NCBI GenBank assembly: GCA_041660925.1
Contig: JBAZVI010000004.1
Location: forward strand, 124,001-188,000
Direction of reading: 5' to 3'
DNA: 64,000 nt
Source of the DNA: Elusimicrobiota bacterium
Lineage (GTDB): Bacteria; Elusimicrobiota; Elusimicrobia; UBA1565
The position numbers and the translations under genes are program-made. Shown in pieces: positions 34,642-41,437 of the stretch. The notes below the pieces were generated by a model. That model worked only from the letters and a program-made list of their open reading frames with translations, was not told the DNA's origin and searched no databases. Position 1 is the first letter of the stretch, and the number at the start of each line of letters is the position of its first letter.

Positions 34642-34773
34642 GCGCGGAGTCTAACGAAGATGGAGAGGAGGAATGCGGGAGCTTCGGGCCCCGCGGGCGC
34701 GGCATAAGGCCCATGCCGCCATGGGTCGAAGGGTGCTAGGAGTGTCCTTTCCCCTCGATTCCCCCTCTGGGAC
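34642..34773. other. Intergenic stretch with CCCATGCCGCC hairpin
   Basis: The only structure is a hairpin at 34709-34726 (GCCCAT, loop GCCGCC, ATGGGT). It shares CCCATGCCGC with the hairpin at 1589-1608. No gene is visible. Confidence 0.4.
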
Positions 34774-35109
34774 TCATGATGGGAGATGAGGGCGGAGCTG
34801 TGTGCTCTCGAGCCTGGGGCGGAGGCGGAGCGCCTTGAAGACGCGGAACAGACTGTTCCATTCGGGATTGCCGCGCTTTGAAAGCATGCGATGGAGGCTC
34901 TCGCGCTTGAGGGAGGCGGACTTCGCGACGTGGGTCATACCGTACGCCTTGGCCACGGTCGCCAGGGCGATCAGCACCAGCTCCGGGTCGTTTTCCTCGA
35001 ACGCGACCTGGACGCAGGAGTTTAGATAGGCGATCGCCCGCTTGGGGTGCTTGCGGAACTCACGGACCTGCTGGTCTTCATGGGAAACATACGGCGGTTG
35101 CGCTTTCAT
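34774..35109 (-). CDS. Antitoxin of a HigBA-like toxin-antitoxin pair
   Basis: A 111-residue protein resembling addiction-module antidotes of the HTH type (TIGR02684-like). The helix-turn-helix is at about 55-85 (VAKAYGMTHVAKSASLKRESLHRML), spread over SKRGNPEWNSLFRVFKALR. Such antitoxins repress their own operon and neutralise a RelE/HigB toxin. Its ATG overlaps the stop of the upstream toxin frame (ATGA), the usual toxin-first layout. The toxin itself is broken, so this gene may persist as an orphan regulator. Confidence 0.8.
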   Translation of the reverse strand: MKAQPPYVSHEDQQVREFRKHPKRAIAYLNSCVQVAFEENDPELVLIALATVAKAYGMTHVAKSASLKRESLHRMLSKRGNPEWNSLFRVFKALRLRPRLESTQLRPHLPS

Positions 35110-35263
35110 CTTCGTCTCCGATAATCCGCGGCGAATTCGCGCGCCTGCCGGATATCAGGACGCGACCGAACGTCGAGGCCTCCAATCCCATGAGCCAGTC
35201 GGAGAACGGGACGCGGCCGCCGACCGTCCGGTAGCGCCGCAACTCCATCGGGGCGTCGAGCAT
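35106..35263 (-). pseudogene. Decayed HigB/RelE-type toxin with a large internal deletion
   Basis: The N-terminal part (ELRRYRTVGGRVPFSDWL) matches the start of phage-derived Gp49/HigB-like toxins. About 25 residues in, the frame runs into other sequence. In another frame DIRQAREFAADYRRRR and a stop match the usual C-terminus of the same toxins, directly overlapping the antitoxin start. Roughly the middle 50-60 residues are missing and the two ends are out of frame. The promoter at 35264-35292 places the likely start at ATG 35248. The gene cannot make a normal toxin. Confidence 0.7.
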
Positions 35264-35292
35264 AGTGTAACTTATACGTTACATTCCGTCAA
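35264..35292 (-). promoter_or_regulatory. Toxin-antitoxin promoter with palindromic operator
   Basis: On the minus strand TTGACG (35287-35292), a 17-base spacer and TACACT (35264-35269) form a good promoter. A perfect inverted repeat, TGTAAC-TTATAC-GTTACA (35266-35283), overlaps the -10 box and spacer, as expected for an operator bound by the antitoxin. Confidence 0.65.
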
Positions 35293-35317
35293 GGGTAACG
35301 GTCCACGTTCGGCCGCC

Positions 35318-35526
35318 TCAGGACCGGCGCGGAGCCTCCCCACCGTCCTTCACTTGTCGCTGGCTGGCCAGCATGGCGCAAAGCGGACAATCGGGATCGA
35401 GGACGTCGTCCTGCGGCGCAGTTCCAGCGTTCCCTCGCGTTCCGCGCGCAGACGCGCGATCGCCGCTTCGATCTGTTCAGCGCTCGCGTGGCGGCTGACG
35501 ACGACGTCGTTCCAATACAGTCTCAT
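35318..35526 (-). pseudogene. Possible small gene with a frameshift
   Basis: From ATG 35526 a frame reads MRLYWNDVVVSRHASAEQIEAA-like residues with charged helix character (described, 58 residues to its first stop). One frame over, the sequence continues as DDVLDPDCPLCAML to a stop at 35318, with a CxxC motif that looks more protein-like than the in-frame tail. The two halves could be joined by a single-base indel near 35410-35425. The function is unknown and the call is weak. Confidence 0.3.
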
Positions 35527-35732
35527 CGCGCCCCTCCGGTGCCCGTCCCCCGGATTACGAGTGAGCCGACAAAAAGTTCCATCCCCACGGAACTTCGCGA
35601 AGCCCTGGGACGTAATTTGAAGGAAGAAGGGAGCGTTATGCGACGGAGGGACCGGAGAAAACGAATCGTGCGGACTCCCGCAGGGAAGGGAGTTAAGGAA
35701 GGTATGGCCCTATATGAAGAAGGGGTGAGACG
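35527..35732. other. Intergenic stretch, nothing convincing
   Basis: Lower in GC than its surroundings. A short inverted repeat, AGTTCC/GGAACT, lies at about 35574-35593. No gene with support was found. Confidence 0.4.
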
Positions 35733-37412
35733 TTACTTAAGAGGAGCTCTCAACTTCTCCAGCATGAGGGCGTCGACCTGGTCGGCCTTCGTCTTCACCC
35801 CGGCGAGGGCGTCCTCGGCCTTCTTGTGCATCGACGAGCGCCAGGCCTTGTCCTCGAGTCCCGCGAGGTTGATGAGCACGTTGTAGTACGCGCTCTGGGC
35901 CGCGGCGCGCGCCATGAGCGCCGCGACGCCGGCGTCGGAGACCGAGTTGGGGTTCCCGTTCTCGGCCGCGAAGAGCGCGCAGTCGAGCACCGGGAGCTGC
36001 TTCTCGAGCACGGCCAGGGGTTCGACCGTCGCGGCCTTCGTGGCCTCCTCGATGGCCTTCTTGCGGGCGGCCTTCTGGGCGTCGTCGCCCTTGGGGAGGC
36101 CGAAGGCGGCCATGACCGCGTTGAAGGAGGCCGCGTCGTCGTCGACGGCCTTGAGCAGGTCCTTCATGTGGCCCTGCGCCTTCACCGCCATGTCCTCCAT
36201 CCGGTCCCGGACGCCCTCGAAGCCCTTCTTGTCGTAGGTGAGAGCCGAGACCATGGAGCAGAGCGCGGCGCCCAGGGCGCCCGCGAGCGCGGCGACGGAG
36301 CCGCCGCCGGGGGCCGGGGAGCGGGAGGCGAGCTCCTTCAGGAACTCCTTGAGGGACATGGCGGCCATGGGTCCGTCCTCCTTGAAGCGCTCCTCGATGA
36401 CCTTCGCTTTCGGGTCGAAGGGCGCCACGTCGGAGAGGCCCAGCGAGAGCGCGCCCGTGCGCACGAGCTCGTCGTCGCTGACCCCGACGCTCTGGTTCTG
36501 CTTCTTGAGGAAGTAGCGGCCGGCCTCGAGCAGGACGCGGCGGGGCAGCATCCCCACGACCTCGCTGCCCGTGACCCGCAGGCCGGCCTTCGCGGCCAGG
36601 TCGCAGCAGGCGTCGTAGACCTTGTGCACCGGCGAGGCGTCGATGTCGAGGATGTTGATGGTGACCTGCGCGCGGCCGTACTCCGGGATGAGCCAGCCCG
36701 TCGCCTGCACGGCCTTGAAGAGTCCGGGGACGCGCTGCTCGGTGCCGTCGGCGTTGAGGACCTTGCTCCCCTTCGCGTCCTTCTTGAGCCGGCCCGACTC
36801 CCGGATGGCGAAGGCGATGTCCTTGGCGAGCGGGACGCTGGTCGTGTTGAGGTTCACGTTGTACGCGATGAGGAAGCCCCGGGCGCCGATCGCGGTCGCC
36901 CCGGCCTTGGGGTCGAAGCGGGCGGGGCCGAAGTCCGGCTTCCACTCGGGTTTCTTGAGCTTCTCCTCGAGGGCCTCGTACTCGCCGGCGCGCAGGTCCG
37001 GCAGGCGGCGGCGCTCGGGCCGCGTCGCGGCCTCGGCGTAGAGGTAGACGGGGAACTGGAGCTCGCGGCCGACGCGTTCGGCGAGGCGGCGGGCGAGCTC
37101 CACGCACTCGGCCATGCTCGCCTCGGAGATGGGGACGAAGGGGCAGACGTCGCAGGCTCCCTGGCGGGCGTGCTCGCCCTTGTGCCGGCGCATGTCGATG
37201 AGCTCGACGCCCTTCTTGATCGCCTGGAAGGCCGCCTCGAGCACGTCCTCGGGCTGACCGGCGAAGGTGTAGACGGTGCGGTTGGTCGCGGCACCCGGAT
37301 CCACGTCCAGGAGCGCGACCCCCGGGACCGCGCGGACCGCGTCGGCGATCGCCTCGATGACCTTCTTGTCGCGACCTTCGCTGAAATTCGGGACGCATTC
37401 TATGAGTGTCAT
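35733..37412 (-). CDS. ftcD: Bifunctional glutamate formimidoyltransferase / formiminotetrahydrofolate cyclodeaminase
   Basis: A 559-residue fusion enzyme. The formiminotransferase part (about 1-330) begins LIECVPNFSEGRD and has RHKGEHARQGACDVCPFVP, the catalytic-His region, and GARGFLIAYNVNLNT. The cyclodeaminase part (about 355-559) begins SLKEFLKELASRSPAPGGGSVAALAGALGAAL (positions described), a helical domain. Together they move the formimino group from formiminoglutamate to tetrahydrofolate and release ammonia, giving 5,10-methenyl-THF. HutI (49566) makes an earlier intermediate and Fhs (16972) may use the one-carbon unit. The gene stands alone, next to the integron-like region. Confidence 0.95.
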   Translation of the reverse strand: MTLIECVPNFSEGRDKKVIEAIADAVRAVPGVALLDVDPGAATNRTVYTFAGQPEDVLEAAFQAIKKGVELIDMRRHKGEHARQGACDVCPFVPISEASMAECVELARRLAERVGRELQFPVYLYAEAATRPERRRLPDLRAGEYEALEEKLKKPEWKPDFGPARFDPKAGATAIGARGFLIAYNVNLNTTSVPLAKDIAFAIRESGRLKKDAKGSKVLNADGTEQRVPGLFKAVQATGWLIPEYGRAQVTINILDIDASPVHKVYDACCDLAAKAGLRVTGSEVVGMLPRRVLLEAGRYFLKKQNQSVGVSDDELVRTGALSLGLSDVAPFDPKAKVIEERFKEDGPMAAMSLKEFLKELASRSPAPGGGSVAALAGALGAALCSMVSALTYDKKGFEGVRDRMEDMAVKAQGHMKDLLKAVDDDAASFNAVMAAFGLPKGDDAQKAARKKAIEEATKAATVEPLAVLEKQLPVLDCALFAAENGNPNSVSDAGVAALMARAAAQSAYYNVLINLAGLEDKAWRSSMHKKAEDALAGVKTKADQVDALMLEKLRAPLK

Positions 37413-37450
37413 GTGTCCATTTTACCTATTTGGAGTTCCGTTTCCCTACT

Positions 37451-37490
37451 ACCCTCCCCCGCGGGGAGGGGCAGGGGAGGGGGCCCCCTT
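37451..37490. repeat. REP-like GC-rich palindrome
   Basis: ACCCTCCCCCGCGGGGAGGG followed by GCAGGGGAGGGGG. It is one of several related CCCTC-N-GAGGG intergenic palindromes in the window (42750, 47376, 55086, 55883, 60034). Confidence 0.7.
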
Positions 37491-37499
37491 GGGACCACT

Positions 37500-37534
37500 C
37501 TGAAAAGGCCGCCCATCCCGGTCGGCCTTTTCAG
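37500..37534. terminator. Hairpin CTGAAAAGGCCG / CGGCCTTTTCAG
   Basis: Perfect 12-base arms at 37500-37511 and 37523-37534 around an 11-base loop. The A-run and T-run inside the stem suit a bidirectional terminator. It marks the last GC-rich sequence before the cassette region. Confidence 0.7.
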
Positions 37535-37685
37535 TCCAAAATATCAGCGATGCCGACCGGAAATAGCGTAATGTTAATTTGGCATTTTGAGTGCTATGAT
37601 TGATTTTGGCACCTGATATACAGGTCAGTCTACTCCATAGTTAGGCGAACGAGTTCATAATGGTGAAAGACCTCGGAGTGAATAC

Positions 37686-38369
37686 GTGAGGGCAAGAGGG
37701 CTCATTCTCTTTATTTGTGTCTGCGGTTTTTCGAGCGCATTTGGTCAGGGTCCGAATGATCCGAAACAGATGTCTCCAGACCGCGCGCTATTTGAGGCGA
37801 TAAAGCATTTCGATGAAAAGGGCGTCCTAAAGGCGCTCAATGGTGGCGCTGACATTAACGCTCAGGACCCGAATGATGGGAGAGGATTCACGCCGTTAAT
37901 GAAGGCCTGTCATGATGTCTCGGAAGGTGACCAAGAGAGTTCTTCCAAGATGGTTGACCTTCTGCTCTCGAAAGGTGCCGACGTTAACCGTCCTGCTCCG
38001 GATGGGATGACAGCTTTGCTTCGGGCGGCATGCGATCGTGATCGTGCAACCGTTAAGAAGCTCTTACCACGGGGAGCAGATCCAAATCTTGGCAATTATC
38101 CAATCGTTATGTGTGCTGCTCAAAGCAGCGATAGGGAGATGCTGAACCTATTGATAAAACACAAGGCGAATGTTAACGCTGCGGATGGAACCGGCAACAC
38201 AGCGCTTTTGGCAGCCGCTCAGCGTGGTGATAAGGCAATGGTTTCGTATCTCCTGTCAAAGAAGGCGGACTTTAGACTTCGCAACCAACGCGGCGAGACC
38301 GCACTGGTGCTTTCAAAGAAATTTCCAGAGATTCAGCGGATTCTCCGAAAGGCGGGAGAAAGTGATTGA
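37686..38369 (+). CDS. Exported ankyrin-repeat protein (cassette 1)
   Basis: A 227-residue protein from GTG 37686 with a signal peptide (LILFICVCGFSSAFG). Residues about 30-220 hold five ankyrin repeats, seen as LLSKGADVNRPAPDGMTALLRAA, GNTALLAAAQRGDKAMVSYLL and similar units (described). Ankyrin repeats bind proteins; a periplasmic partner is likely. In other bacteria exported ankyrin proteins sometimes act as immunity proteins or catalase helpers, but nothing here decides that. The gene is the only one in its cassette and is followed by attC1 after 18 bases. No promoter is evident apart from the AT-rich leader upstream. Confidence 0.8.
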   Translation: MRARGLILFICVCGFSSAFGQGPNDPKQMSPDRALFEAIKHFDEKGVLKALNGGADINAQDPNDGRGFTPLMKACHDVSEGDQESSSKMVDLLLSKGADVNRPAPDGMTALLRAACDRDRATVKKLLPRGADPNLGNYPIVMCAAQSSDREMLNLLIKHKANVNAADGTGNTALLAAAQRGDKAMVSYLLSKKADFRLRNQRGETALVLSKKFPEIQRILRKAGESD

Positions 38370-38387
38370 GTATCAGAACTTAGCGTC

Positions 38388-38462
38388 GCCTAACATTCGA
38401 TGGAGCCGCCCGCGCACGCGGGCGGAATCCATAGTGCGCGGCGGCTCACCGAGGCGTTAGGC
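38388..38462 (+). repeat. attC site 1
   Basis: 75 bases. R'' is GCCTAAC (38388-38394) and R' is GTTAGGC (38456-38462), both canonical. Between them GATGGAGCCGCCCGCGC and GCGCGGCGGCTCACCGAG can pair into the imperfect hairpin typical of attC. It is almost identical to attC4. Confidence 0.92.
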
Positions 38463-38464
38463 GC

Positions 38465-39091
38465 ATGTTTCCCATGATCAAGCTATTAAGATTCGTGTCA
38501 CTTTGCGTAATGCTCGCGGCGGCGTGCTCCCTCTGCGCCTGCGTTGCTGGATTCAGCTCTTTCTCAATGAAAGGGACATCGGCTGTAGCGTCCTCTCAAC
38601 AGCTTGAGGATATAGCTGTCTCGTATACGAGTGAGCCAGGTTATTGTATGCGGGAGCTGAAACTGCCACTCGAGAGAACTCTTCGGCGCTATGGCATTGT
38701 CGATATTTTGCCGACAGAAAACTCTGTCGCGCCAACAAGACAGACCGCGTTTCAACTCCATGTCGCATGCACTCACAAGGAATCCAATATAGGCAGTAGG
38801 GTGGTCTCAACGTTTTCTTTTGCGGTAGTGCCGGGCACTTGGCGCGACGACGATGTCTATGATTTCCAACTCGTCGCGCCGAACGGCGACGAAAAACGCC
38901 TTTCCTATTCCTATTCAACGCGGACTTATTCCTGGCTACCTTTTGCGCTTTTCGGCCCGCGGGTGATCTTCGTGCTTGTTGACGGTGGAGACCAATATCA
39001 GGAGCAACGGCTTCTCCTTATGGAGCAGATTGCATCCCGCATGATAAACGATGCGACTCCATTCTTACTCACGCACAAAGGCCACCCATGA
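38465..39091 (+). CDS. Predicted lipoprotein (cassette 2, first gene)
   Basis: A 208-residue protein with a lipoprotein signal (hydrophobic residues 6-22, lipobox within CSLCAC). The mature part has a YTSEPGYCMRELK segment, a central beta-rich region and a hydrophobic SWLPFALFGPRVIFVL stretch that may contact the membrane. I do not recognise the family. The next gene overlaps its stop (ATGA) and encodes a protein of the same length and layout, so the two may form a complex. It starts three bases after the attC1 core, so its start codon may rely on a cassette-end ribosome site. Confidence 0.7.
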   Translation: MFPMIKLLRFVSLCVMLAAACSLCACVAGFSSFSMKGTSAVASSQQLEDIAVSYTSEPGYCMRELKLPLERTLRRYGIVDILPTENSVAPTRQTAFQLHVACTHKESNIGSRVVSTFSFAVVPGTWRDDDVYDFQLVAPNGDEKRLSYSYSTRTYSWLPFALFGPRVIFVLVDGGDQYQEQRLLLMEQIASRMINDATPFLLTHKGHP

Positions 39092-39774
39092 GAAGGCCTC
39101 CTATCGCAATGAATGTGCTGATGGCCGGACACTTCTCCCTACTGCTCCTTAGCCTTTCGCTGACTGGTTGTAGTTACACTCGCGTCATCACCCATATTGA
39201 AAGCGCTCCTCAAACACAGAAACCTCCTCAGCTAAGCGAAGTCAAGGTGTCTTACAACAGCTGGGACCTTCGCCAGGAGTGGCTCTCAGAGAACAGCAGC
39301 AAGACCGTATCAACAGCTTTACTTGATGTCCTCCATGAGTATGGGATTCAAGACGTCGTTCAGTCGGACAAATACGAGCCAGACCGACTCAACATTTCGA
39401 TTTATGAACTCGAAAGTGACATGACTTGGGGCTCACGATTTATTGGCTTCCCCTTGGGCATGATCGCTAGCATGACATGCTTCATTCTTCCTGCCCACCT
39501 ACGCGAGGTTTACCCGATTGAGGTGCACATCGTTGATCCGGAACAAAGTGGAAGCCGAAGGCTGACGATTATTCGCTCCTCGTGGACTCAAAGCCAGTGG
39601 ATGTGGCTTGGATTCGCTTTCTTCGCAGGCGGTCCCCTTGGTGAAAACAGCTTGATAACTGGGCACTCGCGGATGGACTGGCGAGAAGCAATAGACAGTT
39701 TGCACGTATCAACGCTTCGCAGTTCGTTGCGTCCGATTCTGCGGAAAGTGTTGCATGAGCGTGCCAAGACATGA
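39088..39774 (+). CDS. Predicted lipoprotein (cassette 2, second gene)
   Basis: A 228-residue protein with a lipoprotein signal (hydrophobic residues about 14-26, lipobox LTGC). After it come an SEVKVSYNSWDLRQEWL segment and a MWLGFAFFAGGPLGE hydrophobic stretch, at about the same places as similar parts of its neighbour. The two are probably distant duplicates. The function is unknown; an outer-membrane or periplasmic pair is plausible. The ATG overlaps the preceding stop. Confidence 0.7.
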   Translation: MRRPPIAMNVLMAGHFSLLLLSLSLTGCSYTRVITHIESAPQTQKPPQLSEVKVSYNSWDLRQEWLSENSSKTVSTALLDVLHEYGIQDVVQSDKYEPDRLNISIYELESDMTWGSRFIGFPLGMIASMTCFILPAHLREVYPIEVHIVDPEQSGSRRLTIIRSSWTQSQWMWLGFAFFAGGPLGENSLITGHSRMDWREAIDSLHVSTLRSSLRPILRKVLHERAKT

Positions 39775-39811
39775 ACGCTTGCACCTTTGTACCGAGAGGA
39801 TTTTCGTCAGT

Positions 39812-39889
39812 GCCGAACATCGGCTTGAGCCGCCGGGCGCAGGCGAGGGGAGCCGCAGGTAGCGCCCGCGGCTCAGCCAGGCGTTGATT
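39812..39889 (+). repeat. attC site 2
   Basis: 78 bases. R'' is GCCGAAC (39812-39818); R' is GTTGATT (39883-39889), which departs from GTTRRRY at one base. GGCTTGAGCCGCCGGGCGC pairs with GCGCCCGCGGCTCAGCC. The arms are good, so the site is likely real but partly degenerate. Confidence 0.8.
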
Positions 39890-39904
39890 TAGGGAGAGAC
39901 ACTA

Positions 39905-40453
39905 ATGGCATTCGGTAGCGGGGTAATTCCCCCGGTTCAGTTCGAGAAAGCAATGATATTTGTCGACGGGACGAACCTGTTTTATCGTCTCGCATCGGAG
40001 AAACTCCGCCTTGAAAGAAGTATCCGTGCCATTTTTAGCGAACACATAAGCAGGAGAACGCTCGTTCGCACTTATCTTTATACCGTAAAGGAAAATCTAG
40101 AGAAAGCTGTCTTGATTCACGGGGAGCACATTAGAAGGGACGTTCGGGTCGTCCTGGGTGATGGCATCCCCACTAAAGATGGAAACATCAAGGAAAAAGG
40201 TGTTGACGCGCTCCTTGTCGCCGATATGGTCTATCACGCTGCCACTCGCAATTATGATTTTGCACTCGTCGTAAGTAGCGACACGGATTTTGTTCAAGCG
40301 ATTCGGCGAGTAGAGGACTTCGGTTGCCGGACCGGAGTTCTGTGCGTTTGCAGTGATGTCCCGCCTCGTCTCAAAGAAAGTTCAGACCTGGCCTTTTCAT
40401 TGACGGGACAAATGCTCGTGGAAGGTAAGCACGCGTCTAGGATTCAAAATTGA
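39905..40453 (+). CDS. NYN-domain (PIN-like) nuclease-type protein (cassette 3)
   Basis: A 182-residue protein of the LabA/DUF88 NYN family. MIFVDGTNLFYRL gives the first acidic residue, KEKGVDALLVADMVYHAA the second, and VVSSDTDFVQAIRRV the third cluster, so the metal-binding acidic set is complete. NYN proteins are predicted or shown RNases of the PIN-like fold. The protein stops shortly after the domain, so there is no extra domain. As a lone cassette gene it could be part of a defence or RNA-decay function, which is an inference. The ATG is 15 bases after the attC2 core, with GGGAGAG before it. Confidence 0.88.
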   Translation: MAFGSGVIPPVQFEKAMIFVDGTNLFYRLASEKLRLERSIRAIFSEHISRRTLVRTYLYTVKENLEKAVLIHGEHIRRDVRVVLGDGIPTKDGNIKEKGVDALLVADMVYHAATRNYDFALVVSSDTDFVQAIRRVEDFGCRTGVLCVCSDVPPRLKESSDLAFSLTGQMLVEGKHASRIQN

Positions 40454-40459
40454 AGCATC

Positions 40460-40506
40460 GCCTAACCATTGGGTAGAGCGGACGCCGCTCACCTCCTGCG
40501 TTAGGC
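40460..40506 (+). repeat. attC site 3 (very short)
   Basis: 47 bases. R'' is GCCTAAC (40460-40466) and R' is GTTAGGC (40500-40506). GAGCG-GACG-CGCTC-like pairing lies between. The cores are canonical, but the site is shorter than most attC sites (usually about 57 or more). Confidence 0.82.
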
Positions 40507-40525
40507 GGCGGCGAGCTTCGAATCA

Positions 40526-41350
40526 ATGAACGAAAGAACTGCAAGTGAGGAGGCAATCCGGGAGCTTTACTGCCGGTTTGGTCTCGCATACTACAACAGC
40601 GAATGTCTTCATCGAACTCTTTGCCATATTTACGTGCAGGCACCATTTAAGAATCGCGCTGAAGTAACCCGCCCTCGGATCGAGGAACGCTTTAATGAAG
40701 CATATGCCCTCACTCTGGGAGATGTAATCGCCAAGTTGAAGGGCCTTATTGAGGATGATTTCCATATGCTCTTGATGGCTGCAAATGAGCGGCGCAAGTT
40801 TCTCGCACATCATTTCTGGTTTGAGAGATCCCATCTCATGTTCTCGGACGAGAATGTGGCCACGTTGATTCGAGAGCTGGATTCCGACTCGGCACTGTTT
40901 GCTCAGCGTGATGCCGAGGCGAGCGAAATCCTGCACGCTCAAATGCGCATTTTCGGCGTAACACAAGAAGCACTCGGCCAAGCACTCGCGGAATTGCAGG
41001 CCGGCAATCCCGGGCCGGACCTGATGAAGAAGCGGAAACTCAAAAAAATCGAAGTGCTTGTGGGAGCGTGGGAAGTCCAGGTTGGAGACGGCGAGAGCAC
41101 GTTGATCCTGGAGACTGATGACGGCGAGTGTTGGCAGTTTTGTGATGCGGGCTTGGGCTGGACACGGTTTCAATCGCGAGAAGCCACCTGGGTCGCAGAG
41201 GAACGAATTCAGCGGCACCTCCCGGCCACCATCAATCCACGGCCCAAAAACGCGACTCCTTGGAACTACGATTTTCAATTGCGTAACGGCAAAAAGCTCT
41301 GGGTCAAGTTGGGAAAGAAGCCTCTTACTTTTACATGGGGTATTCGGTAG
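40526..41350 (+). CDS. Cassette protein with R-x4-H motif, function unknown (cassette 4)
   Basis: A 274-residue soluble protein. The first 110 residues are helical and include ERRKFLAHHFW, where RKFLAH fits the R-x4-6-H motif of HEPN-type RNases. Residues about 175-274 are a basic, beta-rich tail with WEVQVGDGES and GKKLWVKLGKKP. Other bacteria carry similar cassette genes of unknown role. A HEPN-like nuclease is only suggested, since the motif is short. It follows attC3 by 19 bases and ends 12 bases before attC4. Confidence 0.7.
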   Translation: MNERTASEEAIRELYCRFGLAYYNSECLHRTLCHIYVQAPFKNRAEVTRPRIEERFNEAYALTLGDVIAKLKGLIEDDFHMLLMAANERRKFLAHHFWFERSHLMFSDENVATLIRELDSDSALFAQRDAEASEILHAQMRIFGVTQEALGQALAELQAGNPGPDLMKKRKLKKIEVLVGAWEVQVGDGESTLILETDDGECWQFCDAGLGWTRFQSREATWVAEERIQRHLPATINPRPKNATPWNYDFQLRNGKKLWVKLGKKPLTFTWGIR

Positions 41351-41362
41351 TGAACTGTCCCC

Positions 41363-41437
41363 GCCGAACATCCGATGGAGCCGCCCGCGCACGCAGGCGG
41401 AACTTATAGTGCGCGGCGGCTCATCGAGGCGTTAAGC
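41363..41437 (+). repeat. attC site 4
   Basis: 75 bases. R'' is GCCGAAC (41363-41369); R' is GTTAAGC (41431-41437), which fits GTTRRRY. The inner arms match attC1 at nearly all positions. It closes the array. Confidence 0.9.

Larger units (their letters stand above)
37640..41437 (+). mobile_element. Integron gene-cassette array without integrase (CALIN)
   Basis: Four cassettes in a row, all on the plus strand, each a short transcription unit followed by an attC site. The first junction is a GTTAGGC core at 37640-37646; later cores are at 38456, 39883, 40500 and 41431. The cassettes are about 816, 1427, 617 and 931 bases. GC content and codon use are clearly lower than in the flanking genes, as expected of captured cassettes. 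No tyrosine-recombinase integrase lies in the window, so this is a cluster of attC sites lacking an integron-integrase. The 100 AT-rich bases before 37640 have no matching RYYYAAC partner and could be a relic of attI or a leader. Confidence 0.88.

Noticed and set aside
37440..37500. CRISPR-like repeats
   Set aside because: The repeats are palindromic and scattered singly between genes; there are no regular spacers or cas genes in the window.
39905..41350. A defined two-component defence operon made of the NYN and R-x4-H proteins
   Set aside because: Each gene is in a separate cassette with its own attC, so they are not an operon; any joint role is only a possibility.
37640..41437. Transposon or phage origin for the low-GC region
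   Set aside because: No transposase, phage integrase, terminal inverted repeat or phage structural gene is present, and the attC sites explain the layout.
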